DNA of 64,000 nucleotides, taken from positions 124,001 to 188,000 of the forward strand of contig NZ_JASAMB010000014.1 in assembly GCF_029948125.1 (NCBI RefSeq), written 5' to 3'. Source of the DNA: Catellatospora sp. KI3 (GTDB taxonomy: Bacteria > Actinomycetota > Actinomycetes > Mycobacteriales > Micromonosporaceae). Of this stretch, positions 10,601 to 20,400 are shown piece by piece. The first letter of the stretch is position 1. Each line of letters starts with the position of its first letter. The notes below the pieces were generated by a model, which did not search any database, was not told the DNA's origin, and saw nothing but the letters and a program-made list of their open reading frames with translations. The position numbers and the translations under genes were made by a program.

Positions 10601-11705
10601 GCACGGTCTTGATCAGCCCGACGACCCCGGCGGCGGTGTCGAGGTGGCCGACGTTGGTCTTCACCGAGCCGAGCGCGACCGGCGCGACGGAGTCGGCGAA
10701 CACGCTCTTGAGCGCCGCGACCTCGATCGGGTCGCCGATCGGCGTGCCGGTGCCGTGCGCCTCCACGTACGACACCGAGGACGGCTCGACCTCGGCCACG
10801 CCGAGGGCCTCGGCGATCACGTCGGCCTGCCCGTCGATGCTCGGGGCGGTGAACCCGACCTTGCGGGCGCCGTCGTTGTTGATCGCCGAACCGCGGATCA
10901 CCGCGTGGATGACGTCGCCGTCGGCCAGCGCGTCGGCCAGCCGCTTGAGCACCACCACGCCGACCCCGCTGCCGGGCACGGCCCCGCCCGCGGCGGCGTC
11001 GAAGGCGCGGACGTGGCCGTCGGGCGACAGGATCCCGCCCGGCTCGTACCGGTAGCCCGCCGTGCGGGCCAGGATGGTCGCGCCGCCGGCCAGGGCCACG
11101 TCGCACTCGCCCGCGGCCAGGGCCTGCCCGGCCATGTGCACCGCGACCAGCGAGGTCGAGCAGCCGGTCTGCACGCTGACGCTCGGCCCGTGCAGGTTCA
11201 GCTTGTACGACACCCGGGTGGGCACGAAGTCCTTGTCGTTGCCCAACGACGTCTGGAACGCCCCGACCCGGGCGACCAGGTCGGCGTTGGGCAGCAGGTT
11301 GTGCAGCAGGTAGGAGCTCTCCCCCACGCCGGCGTAGACGCCGGTCACCGTCTCGGCGGAGTCGGCGGGCAGGCCGGCGTGCTCCAGCGCCTCCCAGGCG
11401 CACTCCAGGAACAGGCGGTGCTGCGGGTCGAGCAGCTGCGCCTCGCGGGCCGAGAAGCCGAAGAACCGGGCGTCGAACCCGGCGGGGTCGTCGAGCACCC
11501 CGAGGGCGGGCACGTGGTCGGGGTGGGCGATCTCCTCGGCGGTGGCGCCCCCGGCCAGCAGCTGCTCCGGGGTGAGCACGGCGATCGACTCGACGCCCTC
11601 GCGCAGGTTGCGCCAGAACTCGTCGGGGGTGCTGGCGCCGGGCACGCGCAGGGCCATGCCCACGACCGCGACCGCGTTGACGGGCATCTGGTTGTCGTCA
11701 CTCAT
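4614..11705 (-). CDS. Hybrid PKS-NRPS: KS-AT-pseudoKR-ACP-Cy-A(Cys)-T
   Basis: This 2363-aa megasynthase extends a peptidyl chain with malonate and then adds and cyclises cysteine. KS spans about 9-430, with active Cys182 in QTGCSTSL and later EAHGTGT and NVGHLDTAAG. AT spans about 518-820, with GHSVGE and HAFHSP, the malonyl-type signature. Residues 870-1170 look like a ketoreductase structural half without a glycine-rich NADPH site. The ACP is near 1245 (GGHSLLAAQ). Cy is about 1312-1740 (FPLTDVQQAYWIG, DGLITDAWAS, GDFTSVTLLEID, PVVFTS). The A domain is about 1765-2270 with code DLYNMSLIWK by hand alignment, matching the known Cys code DLYNLSLIWK. A final T is near 2297 (LGGDSLM). There is no release domain. 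The ATG overlaps the NRPS 2 stop by 8 bp. Confidence 0.93.
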   Translation of the reverse strand: MSDDNQMPVNAVAVVGMALRVPGASTPDEFWRNLREGVESIAVLTPEQLLAGGATAEEIAHPDHVPALGVLDDPAGFDARFFGFSAREAQLLDPQHRLFLECAWEALEHAGLPADSAETVTGVYAGVGESSYLLHNLLPNADLVARVGAFQTSLGNDKDFVPTRVSYKLNLHGPSVSVQTGCSTSLVAVHMAGQALAAGECDVALAGGATILARTAGYRYEPGGILSPDGHVRAFDAAAGGAVPGSGVGVVVLKRLADALADGDVIHAVIRGSAINNDGARKVGFTAPSIDGQADVIAEALGVAEVEPSSVSYVEAHGTGTPIGDPIEVAALKSVFADSVAPVALGSVKTNVGHLDTAAGVVGLIKTVLALRARELPPTLHFSTPNPQLGLDDSPFHVPAVRTPWHGDVLRAGVSSFGIGGTNAHVVLEQAPPRAGAGAGRRTHVLPLSAATATALDAAAANLAAHLRARPEESLAEVAYTLQRGRRRLPYRRFVVAATAEQAAAALEQAQPARTAGTDERAVVFAFPGQGAQRPGMGRGLYEREPVYRAALDRVADLLLPVLGADLRDVLHPAEGADADAIHQTRLAQPALFAVGYALAELWRSWGVRPAAMIGHSVGELVAACLAGVMSVEDAARLIAVRGELMQQAPGGAMTAVPLPEAELAGLLPDDLALAAVNGPRQCTVSGPVEAVERFEAALTARGTAHRRLRTSHAFHSPAMGQAAAAFEAEVARVRLSPPRIPFASNVTGTWITDAEATSPAYWGRQLSGAVRFDDGLRAVCPPDALLLEAGPGRTLTGLARPAGLTAVASLPGDGDAEAELLAAAGALWRHGTPLAWDELHPARPNRTVLPTYPFERERYWIDPPAVATVRTSPDGLSVRAFRRTPPATAGPGTGTWLLHPDGGLLDDLAARLRADGADVRTLAPGADPAAVGGDRIAAVVCPVQSGGPTAARTALDELTATLPGGTRVIAVTSGALDVTGAEPLDPGLGDLAAWAVAAPGRTLLDVPGTGPTTALIRAVRAELTGAARDSVVALRGGHRFVAGLEPVDGTADPARHLGTRYTVHGNPTLGQVFAGALAKAGAVVSDADETAATALLLLDATAPAGQVLQNLAAATYAVHDSRVRACEVHLVGDADTDAAASGLAGLVEAHTALTGRAGDATWTTIAWPRGDRALLGRDVARVVGAVSGGHVVVAPRDHDGEPGTDRTADTSAVAYADAAEREVAAIFTDLLGEPDIDPTAGFFELGGHSLLAAQFVTQVRQSLGVEIALRTFVAEPTIRGLARAVRQAREEAGGAAVEAMPAVAPDPARSAVPFPLTDVQQAYWIGRTGVFDLGNVGMHGYEEFDVPDLDLPRLQHALRRLIARHGMLRAIVLPHGEQQILAEVPDYVIATEDVRGQGADVAAAVLDQTRAAMSHQVFVPDRWPLFELRATVLDDRTRLHYSIDGLITDAWASSIVLRELTELYHHPEIDLPELELSFRDYVVAATAMESTDRFKRAAAYWHERLPELATAPDLPLARDPATIEAPRFRRWEGQLDRQRWERVKAQASRRGITPTVLLLTAYSEVLATWSKNRRFTLNLPMANRLPLHPQVEEIIGDFTSVTLLEIDADSAATFEARAHAIRDQLVTDLDHRLFSGVRVTRDLKRLRGDAAATMPVVFTSLFASHGEHTLIGDVVYSISQTPQIWIDAQVYEVDGALTLDIDAVDGLFPDDLVAAMHQATLAVVRRLADDDSGWGGAVPSLVPAAQLAAQEAYNRTDGLVPAGLLHEPFFAAAARTPDLPAVITPDRTLGYGELAARARGVAAGLAPLGLRPNDLVAVVMEKGWEQVAAVLGILAAGAAYLPIDPELPDERVAFLLEHSRARGVLTQSRLAAGGRFAGVGTVLAVDELPPSEDAAPVATTPGDLAYVIFTSGSTGLPKGVMIDHRGALNTVRDVNDRFGVGGQDRVLALSSLSFDLSVYDVFGPLAVGGAVVMPDAGAHRDPAAWLDLVTDAQVTVWNSVPALMELFVEHMTVAEATAKSIRLVMMSGDWIPVSLPDRIRQVLGAPEIVSLGGATEASIWSILYPIGDVPPEWASIPYGRPMRNQTFHVLDDALRPRPTWVPGQLYIGGVGLALGYLHDGAKTSAAFITHPETGQRLYRTGDLGRFLPSGDIEFLGREDFQVKVQGYRIELGEIEAAFTQHPGIRAAVVVAQGEPRGAKRLVAFVVPQAGQSIPEDTREFLTAKLPGYMVPGVYLELDALPLTANGKVDRRALVVPDDAADLDAPAYEAPRTPVEEAIAEIWAGLLGLPRVGVRDNFFLLGGDSLMAMRAVVHLRKALDIDVPIRVLFDSPTLEDTALAVEEQLLAELENMTDEQAQARLAL

Positions 11706-14700
11706 CAGGGTTCTCCAGCGTCTCGGGCGTGGCGCGCCTGCGTGGCACTCGCCCGCCTTGGTGCAGCTTGCGTGCCTCGGCACGGCGGCGGCCCGCGGTG
11801 CCGGATGCGGGCGTCGCGCCCGCGGTCAGGTGCTGGGCCAGGGCGCGTACGGTCGGGAAGCGGAACAGGTCCACCACCGGCACCGGGCGGCCCAGCGTCT
11901 CGGACAGCCGGGCCTGGACCCGGACGATGAGCAGGGAATGCCCGCCCAGTTCGAAGAAGTTCGCCTCGGCGTCGACCCGGTCGACCCCGAGCACGTCGCA
12001 CCAGATCTCGGCGACCGTCCGCTCCAGTTCGCCGGTGGGCACGGCGTGCCCGGTCCGGGCGGGTCCCGTCGGCGCGGGCAGGGCGCGGCGGTCGAGCTTG
12101 CCGCTGGCGCCGGTCGGCAGCCGGTCCAGGCTGACCAGCGTCGACGGCACCATGTAGGCGGGCAGCCGGTCGGCCAGGTGCGCCCGCACGGCCGCCTCCG
12201 CGACCGGCGGGGCGAGGTACCCGACCAGGGTCGGGCCGCCCGGAGCGTCCTCGTGCAGCAGCACGGCCGCCTCGCGTACGCCCGGGCACGAGGCCAGGGC
12301 GCTCTCGATCTCGCCCAGCTCGATGCGGAACCCGCGCAGCTTGACCTGGTGGTCGTCGCGGCCGAGGAACTCCAGCACCCCGTCGGCGGTGCGCCGGGCG
12401 CGGTCGCCGGTGGCGTACATCCGGCCGCCGGGCGGACCCCACGGGTCGGGCAGGAACGCGGTCGCGGTGCGGGCCGGGTCGCCGAGGTAGCCGTCGGCGA
12501 CCCCGGGTCCGGCCAGGTAGAGGTCGCCGGGCACCCCGGCGGGGACCGGTCGCAGCGCCGTGTCCAGGACGTAGGCGCGCACGCCGGGCAGCGGCCGGCC
12601 GATCGGGACGGTCGCGGGACCGCCGGTCCCGGGGGCGGGTTCGTGGACGGTGGCGGTGATGGTGGCCTCGGTCGGGCCGTACGCGTTGAGCCAGCGCGGC
12701 CGGGTCGGCGCCACCGCCTGCCACCGGGCGAGCCGGCCGCCGTCGACCCGCTCGCTGCCGACCACGACCAGCCGCAGCGACGGGCACCGGCTCGGCGGGT
12801 GCTGGGCCAGCACGCCCACCCACTCGTGCCAGTACGACGCGGGCAGGTTCAGCACCGTCAGCCGCTCCTGGCGCACCAGCTCGGCCAGCTCGGCGATGCC
12901 GGGCACCGGCCCGCTGGGCAGCAGCACCACGCAGGCGCCCCGGATCAGCGCCGAGAACAGCTCCTCGGCGGCGACGTCGAAGGTCAGCGCCGCGAACTGC
13001 AGCACCCGGTCCTCGGGGGACAGCTCGTACCGGTCGGCGACGGCCCGCAGCGTGTGCCCCAGGTTGCCCTGGCTGACGCAGACGCCCTTCGGCCGCCCGG
13101 TGGTGCCGGACGTGTAGAGCACGTACGCCGGTGCCGCCGGGGACACCACCGGCAGCGGCGCCTCGGCGACCGGTCCTTCGAGCAGGTCCTCCACGGCGTG
13201 CCAGGGCACCGGTCCGGCCGGCGGCGCACCGGCGGCGCGGTCGCCGAGCACCAGGGCGGCGCCGCTGTCGGCGAGCAGGTGCGCGAACCGCTCCTTCGGC
13301 GCCCCCGCGTCGACGGGCACGTACGCCGCACCGGCCTTCAGGACGGCCAGCAGCGCGACCGGCCACAGCGGACCGCGGTCGAGCCGGACCGCGACGGTGT
13401 CGCCGGGCCTGACGCCCCGCTCGCGCAGGCTCCGGGCCAGGCGGTCGGCGCGGGCGGCCAGGTCGGCATAGGTCAGCGGGTGCCCGTCGTGGGTCACCGC
13501 GTCCCGGTCGGGCCAGCGCGCGGCGGCGGCGTCGAACAGCTCGACCAGCGCCGCGCGGGGCGGCGCGGCCGGGGCGTCCAGGTCGGCCACCAGCGCGGCG
13601 ACCTCCTCTTCGCGCACCAGGGGCAGCTGCGAGACGCGCCGGTGCGGAGCGGCCAGCGCCGCGTCGAGCAGGGTCAGGTAGTGGCCGGCCAGCGCCTCGA
13701 CGGTGCCCCGGTCGAACAGGTCGACGTCGTATTCGACGCTGCCGCGCAGTTCTCCGTCGGCCAGCGACGCCTCGTCCCACGCCACGGTCAGGTCGAACTT
13801 GGCGATGCGGCTGGTCGACTCGCGCACCGTGACAGCCAGGCCGTCCAGCGCCGACACCCGCGTCGGCACGTCCTGCATCGCGAGCATGGCCTGGAACAGC
13901 GGGGTGCGGCTGGGGTCGCGCGGCGGCTTCAGCGCCTCCACCACCTGGTCGAACGGCACGTCCTGGTGGGCGTACGCGGCGAGGGTGGTGCGGCGGACCC
14001 GGGCCAGCAGCTCGGCGAACGTCGGGTCGTCCGCCCAGCGGGTACGCAGCACCAGGGTGTTGACGAAGAACCCGACCAGGTCGGCCAGCTCCGGCCGGGT
14101 ACGCCCGGCGACGGGGCTGCCGACGCTGACGTCCTGGCAGTCTGCGTACCGGCCCAGCAGCAGCTGGTAGACGGTGAGCAGGGTCATGAACCGGGTGGCG
14201 CCGTGGGCGCGGCTGACCTCGTCGAGCCGCCGCGACAGGCCCGGCGGCAGCTCGATCGGGAACGCGTCGCCGACGTGGCGGGGCACCGGCGGGCGCGGCC
14301 GGTCGGTCGGCAGCTCCAGCAGCGGCGGGGCCCCGGCCAGCTCCGCGCGCCAGTGGCCGAGCTGCTGCTCGCGGACCCCGGAGTCGAGCAGCTCGCGCTG
14401 CCAGTGGGCGTAGTCGGCGTAGCGCACCGACGGCGCGGGCAGATCGGCCGGGCCGCCGGCGCGGGCGGCGGTGTACGCCGCCGCCAGGTCGTCGATGACG
14501 ACGCCCACCGACCAGCCGTCGGAGACGGCGTGGTGCATGGTGAGCAGCAGTTCGAACCGCTCGGCGGCCAGCCGCAGCAGCCGCACCCGCAGCAGCGGAC
14601 CGGCGGCCAGGTCGAACGGGCGCTCGGCCTCCTGCCGGGCCAGGTCGTCGGCGGCCTGGCGGCGGTCGGGTTCGGGCAGGTGCCGCAGGTCCTCGACGGT

Positions 14701-17466
14701 CACCCGCACCGGGCTGTCGGGGTCGACGACCTGCACCGGTTCGCCGTCGCGGGCGACCAGGCGGGTGCGCAGGGCGGCGTGGCGGCACGCGAGCGCGCGG
14801 ACCGCGGCGTCCAGGGCGGGCACGTCCAGGGCGCCCGCCAGGGTCAGCACCAGCGGCACGTTGTACAGCGGGCTGCCGGGGGCGAGCTGGTCCAGGAACC
14901 ACAGCCGCTGCTGGGCGAAGGACAGCCGGTACGGTCCGTCGCCGGCGTCGCCGATCGGCGGCTGGTCGTCGTCCGGCCGCCCGGTGGCGGCACGGGCGGC
15001 CAGCGCCCCGACCGTCGGCGCCTCGAACAGGTCGCGGACGTTCAGGGTGACGCCGAGCGCGGCGGCGATCCGGGCGACGGCCCGGGTGGCCAGCAGGGAG
15101 TGGCCGCCGAGGGCGAAGAAGTCGTCGTGCGCGGAGACCCGGTCCAGGTCCAGCAGTTCGGCCCAGACCCGGGCGACCAGCTCCTCGGCCGGTCCGGCGG
15201 GGGCGACGTACGCCGTCGACACGGCGTCAGCGGCGGTCGGGGCGGGCAGGGCCTGGCGGTCGACCTTGCCGTTGGGCGTGATCGGCAGCTGCGGCACGGC
15301 CACGTAGAAGGTGGGCACCATCGCGTCGGGCAGGCGGTCGGCGACGTACGCGCGCAGGCCGGCCCGGTCGACCGGGCCCGGCTCGTCCGGCACCACGTAG
15401 GCGACCAGGCGCTTGGCGTCGCCGTCACCGCGTACGTCGACGACGGCGGCGCGCAGCCGCGGGCAGGTCGCCAGCACGGCCGCGATCTCGTCGGGCTCGA
15501 TGCGCACGCCGCGGATCTTCACCTGGTCGTCGGCGCGGCCGAGGTACTCCAGCTCGCCGTCCTCGCGCCAGCGCACCACGTCGCCGGTCCGGTAGAGCCG
15601 TTCCCCGTGCCCGAACGGGCTGGGCACGAACCGCTCCGCGGTGAGGTCGGGCCGGCCGAGGTACCCGCGGGCCAGACCGGGGCCGCCCAGGTGCAGCTCC
15701 CCCGGCACGCCGATCCCGGCGGTGCGGCCGCGCCCGTCGAGCACGTACGCGGTGGTCTGGGCGATGGGCCGCCCGATCGGGGCGCGCGGCTCGCCGGGCA
15801 CGGTGCCGACGTTGTCGCTGGTGGTGGCGATGGTGGTGCACTCGGTCGGGCCGTAGGCGTTGACCAGCCGCAGGTGCGGCGCGACGGCGCGCAGGGCGGC
15901 TACCCGGCGGGGGTCGGCCGCCTCGCCGCCGTAGTAGAGCACCCGCAGCGGCGCCAGCCCCTGCGGGGCCTCGTCGACGCACCGGTGCAGCACGACGGTG
16001 GTCAGCAGCATCGCCGTGATGCCGTGCGCGGCGACACGCGCGCCGAGCAGGTCCGGGGTGATCGCCTCGTCCTTGGGCACGCCGACGAGCCGGGCGCCGT
16101 TGAGCAGCGCGCCCCAGATCTCGAACGTGGCGGCGTCGAAGGACACGTTGGCGACCTGGGCCACGGCGTCGTCGGGGCCGAGCCCGGTGAATTCCGCCTG
16201 GTGCACCAGCCGGACGATGCCGCGGTGGGTGACCTCGACGCCCTTGGGCCGGCCGGTCGAGCCGGACGTGTACAGCACGCACGCGCGCTGGTCGGGGTGC
16301 ACCGGCGGCCGGGTCCACGCCTGCGCGGGCGGGGTCGCGTCGCGGTCGACGCGCAGCACCGGCACGTCGCCGAGGACGAGGTCGCGGTCGGCGAGCACCA
16401 GCCGGGCCCGGCTGTCGGCGGCCATGTACGACAGCCGCGCGTCGGGGTGGCCGGGGTCCAGCGGCAGGTAGGCGCCGCCCGCCAGGAGCACCGCCAGCAT
16501 CGCGGTGACCAGGGCCGCGGAGCGCTGCATGGCCAGTCCGACGACGTGCTCGGCGCCGACGCCGTGCGCGGTCAGGATCCGGGCCAGTCGTTCGGCGCGT
16601 TCGCGCAGCTGCGCGTAGGTGAGGGTCTGGTCGTCGAAGACCAGCGCGACCGCGTCGGGGGTCGCCTCGGCGCGGGCGAGGAAGAGCTCCACGACGCCGT
16701 GCGGGTGCGGGGTGCCGCCGGTGGTTCCCCAGGCGGTCAGCCGTGCGCGCTCGTCGGCGGTGGTGTGGTCCAGGTGGGACACGGGCGTGCCGGGCGCGGC
16801 GAGCGCGGCCTCGAGCAGGGCCAGGTGGTGGGTGGCCAGCCGCGCGGCGGTGGCCTGGTCGAACAGTTCGGGGTCGTAGTCGACCCGGCCGTGCCGGCGC
16901 CCGGCCTGGTCCGGCGCCTGGTCCCAGGCCAGGGCCAGGTCGGCGCGCGTACAGGCGGCCGCGGACGCGGTCTGGAACAGCGGGTGGCGGCCGAGCCGCG
17001 CGGCGTCGGTGCCGGCCGGGTGAGCGTCGGCGTCGCGGACCCGTTCGAGCAGCCGCGCGAAGGTCGGGTCGTCGGCCCACCGGGTACGCAGCACGGCCAG
17101 GTCACCGCGCAGGTCGGTGCCGACGCTGACGTCGTCGGTGCCCGCGTGCCGACCGAGGGTCAGCGCGTACGCCGCGAGCAGCACCACGGACGGGGCCACC
17201 CCGTGCTCGCGGCTGACCTCGGTGAGCCGCCGCTCGGTGCCGGGCTCCAACGTGATCGGAACCGTCCCGGTCGCCTGGCCGGGCACGGCGGGGCGCGCCC
17301 GGTCGGTGACCAGCTCCAGCGCGGGCGGCGCGCCGTCGGGGCGCCGGGCCGGGGCGGGTTCGTCGGCGGGGCGGCGGGGCGCGGGCAGGGCGGGACGCCC
17401 GGCCAGGGTCGCGGGGTGACCCGCGACGGCTGGCCGGAGCGTCCCGGTCGGCTCGTGGATGCTCAC
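11698..17466 (-). CDS. NRPS 2: degenerate C-A-T-C-A-T
   Basis: This 1922-aa NRPS begins at a GTG overlapping the ABC transporter stop (GTGA). Residues about 50-230 resemble only the C-terminal lobe of a condensation domain with internal gaps; no HHxxxDG is present. A1 is about 255-750 (TSGSTGRPKG; hand-read code DAFLYGATI plus the usual Lys, probably a hydrophobic residue). T1 is near 784 (LGGHSLLATR). A complete C domain follows, about 845-1290 with HHAVSDG. A2 is about 1300-1790 (code DVENVGAIT plus Lys; the Glu in the pocket hints at a basic or diamino substrate, unproven). T2 is near 1835. The basic C-terminal tail (RRRAEARKLHQGG) may dock onto the following PKS. The module count therefore depends on whether the first C domain works. 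Confidence 0.93.
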   Translation of the reverse strand: MSIHEPTGTLRPAVAGHPATLAGRPALPAPRRPADEPAPARRPDGAPPALELVTDRARPAVPGQATGTVPITLEPGTERRLTEVSREHGVAPSVVLLAAYALTLGRHAGTDDVSVGTDLRGDLAVLRTRWADDPTFARLLERVRDADAHPAGTDAARLGRHPLFQTASAAACTRADLALAWDQAPDQAGRRHGRVDYDPELFDQATAARLATHHLALLEAALAAPGTPVSHLDHTTADERARLTAWGTTGGTPHPHGVVELFLARAEATPDAVALVFDDQTLTYAQLRERAERLARILTAHGVGAEHVVGLAMQRSAALVTAMLAVLLAGGAYLPLDPGHPDARLSYMAADSRARLVLADRDLVLGDVPVLRVDRDATPPAQAWTRPPVHPDQRACVLYTSGSTGRPKGVEVTHRGIVRLVHQAEFTGLGPDDAVAQVANVSFDAATFEIWGALLNGARLVGVPKDEAITPDLLGARVAAHGITAMLLTTVVLHRCVDEAPQGLAPLRVLYYGGEAADPRRVAALRAVAPHLRLVNAYGPTECTTIATTSDNVGTVPGEPRAPIGRPIAQTTAYVLDGRGRTAGIGVPGELHLGGPGLARGYLGRPDLTAERFVPSPFGHGERLYRTGDVVRWREDGELEYLGRADDQVKIRGVRIEPDEIAAVLATCPRLRAAVVDVRGDGDAKRLVAYVVPDEPGPVDRAGLRAYVADRLPDAMVPTFYVAVPQLPITPNGKVDRQALPAPTAADAVSTAYVAPAGPAEELVARVWAELLDLDRVSAHDDFFALGGHSLLATRAVARIAAALGVTLNVRDLFEAPTVGALAARAATGRPDDDQPPIGDAGDGPYRLSFAQQRLWFLDQLAPGSPLYNVPLVLTLAGALDVPALDAAVRALACRHAALRTRLVARDGEPVQVVDPDSPVRVTVEDLRHLPEPDRRQAADDLARQEAERPFDLAAGPLLRVRLLRLAAERFELLLTMHHAVSDGWSVGVVIDDLAAAYTAARAGGPADLPAPSVRYADYAHWQRELLDSGVREQQLGHWRAELAGAPPLLELPTDRPRPPVPRHVGDAFPIELPPGLSRRLDEVSRAHGATRFMTLLTVYQLLLGRYADCQDVSVGSPVAGRTRPELADLVGFFVNTLVLRTRWADDPTFAELLARVRRTTLAAYAHQDVPFDQVVEALKPPRDPSRTPLFQAMLAMQDVPTRVSALDGLAVTVRESTSRIAKFDLTVAWDEASLADGELRGSVEYDVDLFDRGTVEALAGHYLTLLDAALAAPHRRVSQLPLVREEEVAALVADLDAPAAPPRAALVELFDAAAARWPDRDAVTHDGHPLTYADLAARADRLARSLRERGVRPGDTVAVRLDRGPLWPVALLAVLKAGAAYVPVDAGAPKERFAHLLADSGAALVLGDRAAGAPPAGPVPWHAVEDLLEGPVAEAPLPVVSPAAPAYVLYTSGTTGRPKGVCVSQGNLGHTLRAVADRYELSPEDRVLQFAALTFDVAAEELFSALIRGACVVLLPSGPVPGIAELAELVRQERLTVLNLPASYWHEWVGVLAQHPPSRCPSLRLVVVGSERVDGGRLARWQAVAPTRPRWLNAYGPTEATITATVHEPAPGTGGPATVPIGRPLPGVRAYVLDTALRPVPAGVPGDLYLAGPGVADGYLGDPARTATAFLPDPWGPPGGRMYATGDRARRTADGVLEFLGRDDHQVKLRGFRIELGEIESALASCPGVREAAVLLHEDAPGGPTLVGYLAPPVAEAAVRAHLADRLPAYMVPSTLVSLDRLPTGASGKLDRRALPAPTGPARTGHAVPTGELERTVAEIWCDVLGVDRVDAEANFFELGGHSLLIVRVQARLSETLGRPVPVVDLFRFPTVRALAQHLTAGATPASGTAGRRRAEARKLHQGGRVPRRRATPETLENPDE

Positions 17467-20400
17467 GGCGCGGGCACCCCGTCGGTGGCGGGACGGCGCG
17501 GCCCCGGTGCGGCCTGCGGCCCGTCGGCGGTCACCACCTGGGCGACCTTGCCCGCCTCCATCGTGATGACCTGGTCGGCGCCGGACAGGGTGCCGCGGCG
17601 GTGCGCGATGGTGAGCACCGTGGCTCCGGCCAGCTCCGATTCCAGGGTGCGCTGGATCTGGGCGTCGGTCTCGGCGTCCAGGCTGGAGGTGGCCTCGTCG
17701 ATGAGGACGACCTTGGCACGGTCGAGCAGCGCCCGGGCCAGGCAGAACAGCTGCCGCTCGCCCGCGCTGAGCTGCGCGTTGCCGCCGCTGACCGGGTGGC
17801 TCAGGCCGGACGGCAGGGCCAGCAGCTTGTCGGCGAGGCCGACCTTCTTGAGCGACGCCTCGATCTCCCCGTCGGAGAAGACCCGCACCGGGTCGAGGTT
17901 GTCGCGCAGCGTACCGGGCAGCAGCACCGGGTCCTGGGGGATGATCGCGACGCGGCCGCGCAGCTCCTCCAGGCGCAGGGTGCCCACGTCCACCCCGTCC
18001 ACGACGATGCGGCCCTGCTCGATCTCCACGAAGCGCAGCAGGGACGAGAACAGGCTGGACTTGCCGCTGCCGGTCCGCCCCACGATGCCGACCTTCGCAC
18101 CCGCGGGCACGTGGAACGACACCTCGTCCAGGGCCAGCGGTCCGCCGTCGTTGTAGCGGAGGCTGACCTTCTCGAACCGGACGTCGCCGGCCGACGGCCA
18201 GCCCTGCGGGGCCGGGCTGCCGCCGGCGCGCTCCTCGGGCAGGTTGGTGTAGTCGTGCACCCGCTCGAAGCTGGTCAGCGCCAGGTCCATCGTGTAGATG
18301 GTGATCAGGCTCATGGCCAGGGTCTCGGTGAGCATGTACACGAAGCTGATGCCGACACCGGCGAACCCGGCGCTGGCGCCCTGCACCACCAGCAGCGCGG
18401 CGCTGCCGAACAGGATCGCCGCGCCCATCAGGTCCAGGCGCAGGTTGAAGTGCCGGGACAGCGAGTTGACGGTGTAGTCGGTGCGGTGGGCGGTGCGCAC
18501 GCTCGCGCGGTACGCCGCCTCGTATCCGGCCAGCCGGACCGCGCGCCCCTCGATCGAGGTGACACCGTCGATGACCTCGTTGAGCAGCGAGAGCATCGGC
18601 TCCTTGGCCTGCTTGGACAGGCGGGACGCCTCGGCGGTGCTGGACCGGGTGCGCCGCTGCCAGCGCAGGTAGATCAGCGCCACGATCGGGGCGAACACCA
18701 GGGTGAGCGGGCTGGTGATGGCCAGCGCGATCCACGGGATGAGCAGGCCGACCGCGATGGCCAGCGTGTCGAGGCTGTAGCCGGGCAGCTCCAGGTCGAT
18801 GGTCTCCATGTCGGCGGAGAACCGGCTGAGGACGCGTCCGGACGGGTTGCGGTCGAAGAACGACAGCGGCGCGCGCAGCACCCGGCGCAGCATCGCCGCG
18901 TGCAGGTGCATGCCCGCCTTGACCCCGCGCGAGAACCCGAAGCTGAACAGGGTGCGGTCCAGCGCCAGGCCGACCAGGGCGATGGCGGCGAAGCCGCAGG
19001 CGTAGAACAGGGTGTCCTGGCCGGGGTGGGCGGTCCACTCGCCGAGCCAGAACGAGGAGCCGCCGAGCATCGCCTGGCCCAGCAGCGCCAGGCCGATCAG
19101 CACGACGACCAGGAAGCCCGGGGTGAGCACGCGCAGGTACTGCCGGTAGGTCTGGGTGATGACCTTGCCGCTGCGTACCGCGTCCTCGTCGAACTCCTCG
19201 ACGTCGGCCTCGTCGGCTTCGGCGGAGGCGGCCTGCTCGGCCGGGGGCTCCGTCGCGGCGATCGCGGGCAGCAGGTCGGGCATGCTCGCCGCGATCTGCT
19301 CGAAGGTGCCGACCGCGAGGACCCGGCCGCCGTCGAGGACGACGACCCGGTCGGCCCGGCGGGCGAAGTCGAGCCGGTGCGTGGCCACCACGCGGGTACG
19401 CCCCGCGAGCAGCTTCGCGAACAGGTTGTCCATGATCGAGGCGGCCACGGCGTCGTCGACGGCGCTGGTCGGGTCGTCGACGAGGTAGACGTCGGCGTCC
19501 TCGTAGGCCGCGCGGGCCAGCGCGATGCGCTGCCGCTGGCCGCCCGACAGGTTGGTGCCACGCTCGCCGATGACCGTGTCGTCGCGGGCCGGCATGGCGG
19601 CCAGGTCCGCCTCCAGCGCCGTGGCGCGCACGACGGCCGCGTAGCGCTGCGGGTCGTCCGGGGAGTAGCAGCGGATGTTCTCCGCGACCGTGCCCTGCAT
19701 GATCCAGGCGCGCTGCGGCAGGTAGACCGAGGTGCCCCCGACCCGCGCGGCGCCCGAGGCGGTCCGCATCATCCCGGCCATCGCGCCGAGCAGCGCCGAC
19801 TTGCCGCTGCCGACCCGGCCGAGCACGCACACCAGTTCCCCCGGCGCGATGTCGAGGTCGATGTCGTGCAGCGCCGGGGCCGGGTCGCCGTCCTTGGACG
19901 GCCACGCGAACGAGCCGCCGGTGATCGTGACGGTGCCGCTGGGGGCCGAGCCGGACGCGGCCTGCTCGGTCGACTCGGGCGCGTCCAGGAAGGCGGTCAT
20001 CTTGCGGTACGCGACCCGCCACTCGTTGCGCATGTCCAGGTAGCGCACGAGTTCGGGCAGCTGGGAGCGCATGACGGTGAGCACCGCGATGGCGGAGAAC
20101 ACGTCGGAGGCGTGCAGTTCGTTGCCGAAGGCGGCGTACGTCACCAGCGTGGTCGTGATCATCAGCACCGGTGCGGCGGCGTTGACCAGGTAGAGCGTCG
20201 CCAGTCGCCGCTGGCGGCGGACCAGCAGCCGGTTGAGCGTGTCGCGCTCGCGGGTGACCGACTGCTCGGCGTACGACTCCCAGCCGTGCGACCGCAGCGT
20301 GCGCATCGCCCCGACGAACTCGCTGACCAGGCCGATGCGGGCACCGTTGGCGTCGCGGATCTGGGGCACCAGCGCGTAGACCCGCTCGTTGGCCACATGC

